Shown one piece after another: positions 18,034 through 24,999 of a stretch of 64,000 bases of DNA. Both the position numbers and the translations under genes were made by a program. The notes beneath the pieces are model-generated. The model saw nothing but the letters and a program-made list of their open reading frames with translations. It made no database searches and was not told where the DNA came from. Numbering within the stretch: position 1 is the first letter of the stretch; each line of letters starts with the position of its first letter. The stretch comes from Kocuria massiliensis (GTDB taxonomy: Bacteria > Actinomycetota > Actinomycetes > Actinomycetales > Micrococcaceae), in the NCBI RefSeq assembly GCF_900169715.1, contig NZ_LT835161.1:496001-560000 (forward strand), given 5' to 3'.

Positions 18034-18050
18034 AGAATGATAATCATTCT
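18034..18050. promoter_or_regulatory. Perfect Fur/Zur-type operator before the seven-gene operon
   Basis: AGAATGAT-A-ATCATTCT is a perfect 8-1-8 inverted repeat. Its AATGATAATCATT core matches the recognition style of Fur-superfamily repressors (Fur, Zur, FurA), not the TTAGGTTAGSCTAACCTAA site of actinobacterial IdeR/DtxR. It lies 2 nt before the permease ATG, so a bound repressor would block the promoter core. menD begins 62 nt away on the other strand. Confidence 0.75.
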
Positions 18051-18098
18051 CAAATAAAATCCAAAGTCCGCGCCCAAAATCATGTTTCCGATGCGGCG

Positions 18099-18104
18099 TA
18101 AGAT
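18099..18104 (+). promoter_or_regulatory. -10 box of leaderless menD promoter
   Basis: TAAGAT lies 7 nt before the menD GTG at 18112. It decides the start against upstream in-frame ATG 18082. Confidence 0.55.
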
Positions 18105-18111
18105 AGGTGGG

Positions 18112-19935
18112 GTGACTTCCCAAGAGGCTTCTCAGGACTCGTTTTTCACCGCAGTTTCCGTTCTGGACTCGCTCATTCGAGCCGGCATGCGGCAGGTGGT
18201 GGTGGCTCCTGGATCTCGGTCGGCACCGTTGGCCTACGCGCTCGCTGCCGCCGCCCGCTCAGGCGTACTGGACGTGACGGTGCGTCTTGACGAGCGATCA
18301 GCAGGATTCACTGCGCTGGGGATGGCCAAGGCGTGCGGCACTCCGGTGGGCGTTGTCACTACCTCGGGAACGGCCGTCGGTGAGCTAATGCCCGCCGTCA
18401 TGGAGGCGAATCACGCGCAGACGCCGCTTGCAGTTCTTTCCGCCGACCGGCCACCTCGGTTGAGGGGGACAGGAGCGAACCAAACCACCTGGCAACCGGA
18501 GATTTTCGGAGCCCATGTTCGCGCCGCGGCAGACCTCACCAGCTACCCAGAGGAAGAACCTGCAACACAGACCGCTGCCTTTAACGACTGCCTGGCCGCC
18601 CTTACCGGGCGAGATCCTCGAGACTGGGGTGCTGCCTCTGACCGACCCGTCGGACCGGTCCAGATCAATGTCGCCTTTGATGACCCTCTCACCCCTGATG
18701 CCCGCATGCGACAGATCCTCACCCAGTGGGCCGAATCGCTGCGTGACCTTGAGGTTCCGAACGCGCCGGTGGCTCTGGACCATACGGTGCTTGCGGCGCT
18801 CCAGCCCTCGGAGCATTCCGAACGCGAATCCGTAGCTCGGACGGTGGTCGTGGCCGGTGACGGGGCGGGCCAGGTGGCTCGCGCATTTGCCGAGGCGATT
18901 GACGCACCACTACTTGCAGAACCCTCCTCGGGCGCTCGGGGTGGCGCCTGTGCCGTCGGCGCGTATCCGCTGATCCTTGACGGTCCATTGGGCCGGGAGA
19001 TCGAGAAGGTCGTGTTGTTCGGGAAGCCAACGCTGTCTCGCCCGGTGCAACGCTTGCTAGCTCGCGGCGATGTCGAATCCATCATCTATCTACCGCGGCC
19101 TGTGGCTTGGGCCGACCCCAGCCGTCGTGCTGAACGACCGCTTGCGAGCTTGGCCGAGGTGAGACAAGCCGTTGGAGTGTGCGATCCGTCGTGGGTCCAA
19201 CGGTGGAAGGCCTCCGAGGCTGCGGTGGGAGCGAAACTGGAGCGTCTCATTGCCGACAGAGAAAGAGCTCACGGCCTCCCGAGCGGCCCCGGCGTTGCCC
19301 GCACCGTGGCGCAGGCATGCGAGGAGGACGGCGTGAATTTGGTGGTCGGCTCGTCGAATCTCATCCGCGATCTGGACATGGTCTCCCTGCCCGCGGTTCC
19401 CGATCCTGGGGTTCAGGCTCGAGCTCACGGCACGAGCCACCGTGATTCAACCCCCGTTTCAGTCATGGCAAACCGTGGATTAGCTGGAATCGATGGGACC
19501 TTGGCCACGGCATCGGGAGTGAGCTTAGCTCGCCGTGCTCCGGTGCGAGCGTTGGTCGGCGACCTCACGTTCCTGCACGACGCCGGATCCTTGATGCTGG
19601 GTTCTCACGAGCGCATTCCAGATGTGCAGGTCGTGGTGTTCAACGATTCCGGTGGTGGCATTTTTTCGACCCTGGAACACGGCAAGGTCGCGAAGGATTC
19701 GGTGTGGGAAGGCGCCGTCGAGCGCTTTTTTGGTACACCGCAGGTTGCCGACATTGGTGGACTAACTCAGGCCTATGGTCATTCGTTCCGGCGCGTCGCG
19801 GATCTTGGGGAGCTACGAGAGGCCCTGAGGGAGCCTATCGAGGGGATCACGGTGATTGAAGTGCTCGGGACCAGAGCCGGCCTGTCGGAGGAACGGGACC
19901 GCTGGAAGGATCTGGCCGATACCATCGACGGTTAA
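18112..19935 (+). CDS. menD: SEPHCHC synthase (2-succinyl-5-enolpyruvyl-6-hydroxy-3-cyclohexene-1-carboxylate synthase)
   Basis: 607 residues, a thiamin-diphosphate enzyme that adds 2-oxoglutarate to isochorismate, the first committed menaquinone step. VAPGSRSAPLAYAL (about 31-44) and the catalytic Glu of RLDERSAG (Glu 61) are present, with the MenD-specific LSADRPPRLRGTGANQTTWQ near residue 113 and the ThDP/Mg motif in DLTFLHDAG...VVVFNDSGGGIFS. GTG 18112 gives an N-terminus of normal length. menF, menH and a closer menC partner are not adjacent; menC is 7 kb upstream beyond the metal-type operon. Confidence 0.94.
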   Translation: MTSQEASQDSFFTAVSVLDSLIRAGMRQVVVAPGSRSAPLAYALAAAARSGVLDVTVRLDERSAGFTALGMAKACGTPVGVVTTSGTAVGELMPAVMEANHAQTPLAVLSADRPPRLRGTGANQTTWQPEIFGAHVRAAADLTSYPEEEPATQTAAFNDCLAALTGRDPRDWGAASDRPVGPVQINVAFDDPLTPDARMRQILTQWAESLRDLEVPNAPVALDHTVLAALQPSEHSERESVARTVVVAGDGAGQVARAFAEAIDAPLLAEPSSGARGGACAVGAYPLILDGPLGREIEKVVLFGKPTLSRPVQRLLARGDVESIIYLPRPVAWADPSRRAERPLASLAEVRQAVGVCDPSWVQRWKASEAAVGAKLERLIADRERAHGLPSGPGVARTVAQACEEDGVNLVVGSSNLIRDLDMVSLPAVPDPGVQARAHGTSHRDSTPVSVMANRGLAGIDGTLATASGVSLARRAPVRALVGDLTFLHDAGSLMLGSHERIPDVQVVVFNDSGGGIFSTLEHGKVAKDSVWEGAVERFFGTPQVADIGGLTQAYGHSFRRVADLGELREALREPIEGITVIEVLGTRAGLSEERDRWKDLADTIDG

Positions 19936-19973
19936 GCGCTCCGGTCCGTCGCAGAGACATGGCTCATGCGACG

Positions 19974-20013
19974 AAGGGACCATCCGAGGTCTGCTGGCCT
20001 CAGATGGTCCCTT
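19974..20013. terminator. Bidirectional terminator, menD / phosphoesterase
   Basis: Arms 19974-19984 and 20003-20013 (AAGGGACCATC) form an 11-bp perfect stem with a further GAGG/CCTC pairing inside. It lies between convergent stops. Confidence 0.8.
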
Positions 20014-20039
20014 CTGATGGAGGACGCCGCGCGCCCGGG

Positions 20040-22124
20040 TTAGTGGTCTTCTTGCTGCCGCGACCTGCGCGAAGCGAAATACAACCCGAGGCCGATCATC
20101 AGCAGAATCAGGCCGATGGCGATGGGCAATCCAATCTTGGCTCCTGTGGAGGCCAGACCGTCGGAAGCGCCTTGACCTCCGGCCTGGTCGCTCGAGGACG
20201 ACGAGGAGGATTCGTCTCCGGGGGCCGCATTCGATGTGGAGGCGTTATCTCCACCGGTACCCTGACTCGTGCCTGCCCCGGGGTTGCGATCGTCCGGCAC
20301 TACGCCGGGAGCGGCCCCTGAGGAAGCCGGAGCGCTGGACGAGTCAGACGGCTGCGAACCGGTCGAAGGGGCGGCTCCGGTCGATGCCCCGGGGCTGTCC
20401 GATGGTTCCGCACTCGGTGTTGCGGTGTTGCTCGGCGTGGGGCTTTCGCTCGGGGAATCTCCCTTGCTGACAACCGTGCCGTTAGATTCGTTCAGCTTGA
20501 GAGCTGGAGCCATGGCGCTGCGGGCGAAATCGAACATGGAATTCAACGAACCGGCCTTCTCGTCGAAGGAATGATCGCCGACCCTGCCCAAGCCCCAGTT
20601 GTCTTCGATGAAGCGCAACACCGATGCTTGGTCGGTCTGGGTGTGGTCCACGTAATTGGTTTTCGCATAGGGAGAGATCACGAGCAACGGCTGTCGAGTG
20701 CCGGGGCCGCAACGATCTTGGTACCCACCGGAAATAGCGACTCCGCGTGCGGCGGCATCGGTGCAAATGGACTGATCGCCCTTGGGCGAGGTGTCGTTTG
20801 AGGCGTTGGTGATTTGGGCTGCGACGTGGTCGTACCATCCGTCGGAGTCGTCGTAGGCCACGACCACGGCGGTGTCTTTCCAGTTCTTCGAGGCTTGGAT
20901 TTGATTGATCCGATGGGTCAAGAAGTGCTGCTCGTCGACGGGATCGGAGTAGGCGGCGTGACCATCCTGGTATTCGCCGGCCTTCAAGAAGGACACAGCG
21001 GGCATGTTGTCCGAATTCACGACCGAGTCGAAGTCATCGAGGTCATAGTTGTGATTGGCCTGGCCGTTGTGCCCGATCTCGTCGACGTTCGCCGGGGCCG
21101 TGTGATGCTGGTTGGCCGTGGACTTATAGTAGGCAAACGGATTGTGGTGTGGCGAGTAGTCGACGGATTCCTGTCCGGCGACGTTCGCGTGTTGAGTCTC
21201 GCATTTGGCGTTCGTGCCGGAACCGGCGGGTGTGGACGGACGGAAACCGCCTTGGAACCAGCCCCACGTTTGATCCTTCTCGTTGAGCATGTCGCCCACG
21301 TTGCGGCCGGAAAGGGACGCCAAATTATTCGATGCGGAGCCGGACTTATTCGAGCAGTCGTCGTAGAGCGGATCCGGATCGTTGATCACGGTCCCGACGC
21401 CGTCCTTGTCGGGGCTTTGGATGGCGTAAGGATCCGGGGTGGCCGTCTTGTCACCCGTTTTGGGGTCGTGTGACGTGGCGCCGTGTGTATTACCTGAGAT
21501 GAGGTTGAGGGCACCGGGCGTTGACGGGCCGAAATTCGAGGAAAACGAGTTGTCGCTCATCGCATAGTTCTGTGCGTAATTCCATAGAGCGGTTACGGTA
21601 TTTCCGTCGTAGTAACCCATGGTTTCGCCGTTGGCTTCGTACATTTGGGAACCGGCCGAGGCACACTTGTCTTTGGATACGGATTCGACGAATTTATCCA
21701 TCGTCCCGCCGTTATAGGCCTGCTGTTCGGCACCGTAATTATGGTTCTGGTCGCAGGTCACCGCCTGTTCGGGGGTGAGGCGGAACGGCTTCACGGCATT
21801 GGGATTCTTGTCGCCATCGAGGTGATCCCCCGTCAGCGTCTTCACATCTTGAGGCGTGTTTGGGTCTGCCGTGAACTGTCCGGCGGCGCCGCCTCCCTGC
21901 AATTCTTCTCCCGGCTTATTGGCCGCATTGGGGTAAGTCCCAAAGTAGTGGTCAAAGGAAATGTTTTCGTCAAAGATCACGACGACGTGTTTGATCGGCG
22001 TCGTTGTCTGCCCTTCGGCGGACGCGGGGGTTGTGTGGGCTTGGAAACCGACCAATGCGGTTCCGGTGGCCAAAGCTAGCGCGGTGGTGGTGTTGATGAC
22101 GGAACGCCAACGAAAAGTTCGCAT
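20040..22124 (-). CDS. Secreted, sortase-anchored phosphoesterase (acid phosphatase / phospholipase C family)
   Basis: 694 residues from ATG 22124, preceded by GAGGG. An N-terminal signal peptide (about 1-38, ending near TPASA) is followed by the phosphoesterase-family opening IKHVVVIFDENISFDHYFGTYPN near residue 47. Later blocks include ISGNTHGAT, KAGEYQDGHAAYSDP, VVVAYDDSDGWYDHV and a terminal IEDNWGLG. After about residue 560 comes a Ser/Pro/Thr-rich wall-spanning stretch, then LASTG, a hydrophobic helix and RRSRQQ, i.e. an LAxTG sorting signal as used by class E sortases. No sortase gene is in the window. It follows efeB on the same strand with a 77-nt gap, so phosphate or metal acquisition is plausible. 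Confidence 0.87.
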   Translation of the reverse strand: MRTFRWRSVINTTTALALATGTALVGFQAHTTPASAEGQTTTPIKHVVVIFDENISFDHYFGTYPNAANKPGEELQGGGAAGQFTADPNTPQDVKTLTGDHLDGDKNPNAVKPFRLTPEQAVTCDQNHNYGAEQQAYNGGTMDKFVESVSKDKCASAGSQMYEANGETMGYYDGNTVTALWNYAQNYAMSDNSFSSNFGPSTPGALNLISGNTHGATSHDPKTGDKTATPDPYAIQSPDKDGVGTVINDPDPLYDDCSNKSGSASNNLASLSGRNVGDMLNEKDQTWGWFQGGFRPSTPAGSGTNAKCETQHANVAGQESVDYSPHHNPFAYYKSTANQHHTAPANVDEIGHNGQANHNYDLDDFDSVVNSDNMPAVSFLKAGEYQDGHAAYSDPVDEQHFLTHRINQIQASKNWKDTAVVVAYDDSDGWYDHVAAQITNASNDTSPKGDQSICTDAAARGVAISGGYQDRCGPGTRQPLLVISPYAKTNYVDHTQTDQASVLRFIEDNWGLGRVGDHSFDEKAGSLNSMFDFARSAMAPALKLNESNGTVVSKGDSPSESPTPSNTATPSAEPSDSPGASTGAAPSTGSQPSDSSSAPASSGAAPGVVPDDRNPGAGTSQGTGGDNASTSNAAPGDESSSSSSSDQAGGQGASDGLASTGAKIGLPIAIGLILLMIGLGLYFASRRSRQQEDH

Positions 22125-22201
22125 GTTTTCCCTCGAAAGGTTTGTGGTGAGTGAGGAGTAGAAATGTGTGTGGGTCATTGCCCGGTTGTGGGCGGTCTTC
22201 A

Positions 22202-23425
22202 CTAGGTCATGAGAGACCGAGCGAAGAAATCGTGGGCATCACGCACACCGGGTAGCGCCAAGAAATAGCCTCCGCCGATGTGCGAGATGTAGTCGTTGAG
22301 GGGATCTTCGGAAAGTCTTTTTTGAATAGTCGAAAACTGGCCCGCGATGTCGGATTGGTAGCACACAAAGACCTGGCCCAGATCGAGATCACCGTTGGTA
22401 TTCATCCCGTTCTCGTAGTTGAACGCACGTCGGATAATGCGTTGGTGGGCGGTTGCGTCGGTGCGGGGATTAGCCAATCGCATGTGGGCGGTTAGCGGAA
22501 CCACGGAACCACGGGGGTCATCCACGTATTTCGGTTCGTCGGTTTCCTTGCTTCCGTCGAGAGGCGCGCCGGTTGAGCGGTCGCGCCCAAAAATGTTGTT
22601 TTGCTCGGTCAGGCTGATGCGATCCCAGAATTCGGAAAACATCTGAATGAGGCGGATGACCTGGTAGGAGCCGCCGGCCGTCCAGGGTTGATCCGCGTCT
22701 CGGGCCCAGACGAGATTGTTCATGGTGTCGGCGTCGGAGGTATCAGGGTTAGAGATTCCATCCTTGAAGCCGAAATGATTGCGGGGCGTACCTTGGGGCC
22801 GCGGCGTCGAGGTGAAGCCGTCTTGCTTCCACCGCAAGGTCGCGGCACCGCGGGTGTTGCGCAGAATGTCCCGCAGCGCATGAAGCACGGTGTCCCGTCC
22901 GTCGGCGGAAATGATCAGAGACAGATCCCCGTCGCGCAGGTCATCCTTGAGTCGGTCACCGTCAAAGGTTTCCATGGGAATCAGCCGACGAGGTTTCTTG
23001 CGCTCCAGCCCGAATCTCTCGTCGAAGAGCGAGGAACCCACACCCACCGTGATGGCGAGCCCATCGCGCGGTGATGAGTCACCGAGAGTCCCCGAGTCGG
23101 CAGGGGCAGAGGCTACCCCGTTGGCCTGGTCATCGAAGATCCCGGTGGTCGTCAATGCCCGAGCACGGTCGGTGAGTGCTTTGAAGAAGTCCGTCAATTC
23201 GGCTCGGTTGGTGCACGTCAGGTCCAGGGCGACGGCGGTGGACGCGGCCCGTGGGTTCTCTACGATTCCTGCCTGGTTGGTTCCGTGGAAGGCGGGGTTC
23301 GGTGATCCGGCGTCGTGGTCTCCGGACGTAGGTTTATCGGAGCCGGCGGCATGGGCGGCGAAGCCTACGCCGGCGGTACCAAGCCCTAGACCGCCCGCGA
23401 GAAGAAATGATCGGCGTGAACTCAC
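22202..23425 (-). CDS. efeB: Dyp-type peroxidase / deferrochelatase EfeB
   Basis: 407 residues with a twin-arginine signal (SSRRSFLLAGGLGLG), so the folded haem protein is exported by Tat. The DyP GxxDG motif is FGFKDGISNP near residue 200, and the haem-ligand region contains TDATAHQRIIRRAFNYENG. C-terminal IGGGYFLALPG is typical of EfeB. It oxidises Fe(II) or extracts iron from haem in the EfeUOB system. GTG 23425 overlaps the efeO stop (GTGA), so the two are coupled. Confidence 0.93.
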   Translation of the reverse strand: MSSRRSFLLAGGLGLGTAGVGFAAHAAGSDKPTSGDHDAGSPNPAFHGTNQAGIVENPRAASTAVALDLTCTNRAELTDFFKALTDRARALTTTGIFDDQANGVASAPADSGTLGDSSPRDGLAITVGVGSSLFDERFGLERKKPRRLIPMETFDGDRLKDDLRDGDLSLIISADGRDTVLHALRDILRNTRGAATLRWKQDGFTSTPRPQGTPRNHFGFKDGISNPDTSDADTMNNLVWARDADQPWTAGGSYQVIRLIQMFSEFWDRISLTEQNNIFGRDRSTGAPLDGSKETDEPKYVDDPRGSVVPLTAHMRLANPRTDATAHQRIIRRAFNYENGMNTNGDLDLGQVFVCYQSDIAGQFSTIQKRLSEDPLNDYISHIGGGYFLALPGVRDAHDFFARSLMT

Positions 23426-24720
23426 GTGGCTCTCCTGATGTCGGTGACGGCGGCAACTTCGGCCAACTGCTCAGAGAGTTGGCCGATTTGGGACCGCACG
23501 GCGTTGCGTTCCGGAACGGGAAGGTCGGCTGGGGCCGTCTGAGGATGCGCGGCGCCGGCGTCGTCGAGACGTTTTTGGGCAGCATCGAGTCGCTGGTCAA
23601 TCGCCGTGAGATGGTCGGCCGGCATGCGCTCGGCCAAGAGGGGGCGAAGAATCTCGACGAGCTTTTGCGTGGCTTCCGTCTGTGCCCGCGCGGAGTCCAC
23701 GCCTGAGTGGGAACCAAAATCGTCGACACCGCTGAGAGTTTGCGTCGCGATATCTTCAGAGACCTCGTGGGTGCGAAGACCAATCTCGAGAGCGCCAACG
23801 GCGAGGTCTTGGTCTTGGAGACTCGATAAGTCATTGCTCAACCCCTGTGCCAGGGGGAGCAGATCGTCGGGGGATTCGTTGGCCCACAGGCCACGTTCGA
23901 TGCGATGAAAGCCGGTGAAATCGGGGTCGTTGGGTCCTTGGGGGAGACCGGCCGCCGTCCCGTCGATGGAATCGCCGAGATCACCGAAGGCGCCATATGC
24001 TCCGCCGAGGGTCATGTAGCGGTGATGCGCGGTCAGCCAGATAGATTGGGCTTCCTCGCGCCAATTGGGGCCACGTCGTTGAATCACGTCTTTCAGCTGA
24101 TCTGCCTGCGAAGCAATGTCGGGAAGCTGGCCCTTAACCCATTCCTCGTATTGCTGCGTATAGGGAATGAGCTCCTGCTCGGTTGCGGGCGCGGCATGTT
24201 GGACGGGACTCGGCAGCGAACTTGCGAGCTCCGCCGACGGCTGGGGAACGTTGGTGTCCGTGCCGTCGACCACAGGGCCATCTTCCGGCATGCACGAGAA
24301 GTGGAAGTGGCCGGCGTCGATGCTCGTGGTCATGGAACGCGTCACTCCGGGGCCGAGCGCTTCGAGCTCTGCGTAGATCTGCGTCTTTCGCGGATCGATA
24401 TGAGGGTCGGCGGCCTTGTCGCCGGTCCCGAGGAGCACAACGTCCATGGGGCGGTCCGAGGTGTTTTTGATGTCGAAGACCTGGGCTCCAGCCCCCGGGT
24501 CGTCCCAGCCCTTGGTGCATCCGTCGAGTCCGACCTCCAGTCGGGTGCGGCGGGGATTTGCCTTCGTGCCGTCGCCGCTGTGAGGAGAGTTCTCACTGGT
24601 GCCTTGAACCGTCTGCTGGTGGGAGGTGGTCATGGCTTGAGCCAGTCCATAGCCGATCAGGGCAACGGCCACGAGAATGCAGAGGGCCACGGCTCCGCGG
24701 GTGACTAAGCGATGACGCAC
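23422..24720 (-). CDS. efeO: EfeO-type iron uptake lipoprotein/periplasmic protein (imelysin M75)
   Basis: 432 residues. A membrane anchor/signal (about 8-28) is followed by a cupredoxin-like domain (LDGCTKGWDD...FDIKNTSDRPMD, ...HFHFSCMPEDGP) and a C-terminal M75 helical domain starting near residue 150. The latter has AHHRYMTLGGAYGAFGD and GFHRIERGLW, equivalent to the HxxE-type iron site. I chose GTG 24720 because of AGTAGG 7 nt upstream and the clean signal peptide; TTG 24792 would add 24 residues. No FTR1-like permease (efeU) lies next to it. Confidence 0.87.
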   Translation of the reverse strand: MRHRLVTRGAVALCILVAVALIGYGLAQAMTTSHQQTVQGTSENSPHSGDGTKANPRRTRLEVGLDGCTKGWDDPGAGAQVFDIKNTSDRPMDVVLLGTGDKAADPHIDPRKTQIYAELEALGPGVTRSMTTSIDAGHFHFSCMPEDGPVVDGTDTNVPQPSAELASSLPSPVQHAAPATEQELIPYTQQYEEWVKGQLPDIASQADQLKDVIQRRGPNWREEAQSIWLTAHHRYMTLGGAYGAFGDLGDSIDGTAAGLPQGPNDPDFTGFHRIERGLWANESPDDLLPLAQGLSNDLSSLQDQDLAVGALEIGLRTHEVSEDIATQTLSGVDDFGSHSGVDSARAQTEATQKLVEILRPLLAERMPADHLTAIDQRLDAAQKRLDDAGAAHPQTAPADLPVPERNAVRSQIGQLSEQLAEVAAVTDIRRAT

Positions 24721-24941
24721 TGAATGGCCTACTTCATGGTGATGAGGAGCGATTGATCCCGTTCGGGACTCTTCCCGATCGGTACATTGCAACGCTAAGC
24801 GGCACTAGGGGTTCAATCGCGTGGTTTTACCGAATTCGTGATGATTGTTCACGTGAAGTTCCCTTACGGCGCCTCTGTGACGCGCTGGGGGCGGAGTGTG
24901 ACGATCGGACGCGGTGACCCCCCGTGAGGAGCCTTAACGCG

Positions 24942-24979
24942 CGCAGCGCACCGGTCGAATACACGATCGGTGCGCTGCG
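24942..24979 (-). terminator. Terminator downstream of the MMPL gene
   Basis: Arms 24942-24953 and 24968-24979 (CGCAGCGCACCG) form a perfect 12-bp stem 20 nt past the MMPL stop. Confidence 0.7.
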
Positions 24980-24999
24980 TCTGGCGTCGGCTGAGGCGC

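Noticed and set aside
24848-24857. Palindrome TTCACGTGAA upstream of efeO
   Set aside because: A perfect 10-bp palindrome but short and without a matching known regulator; expected by chance, so not called an operator.
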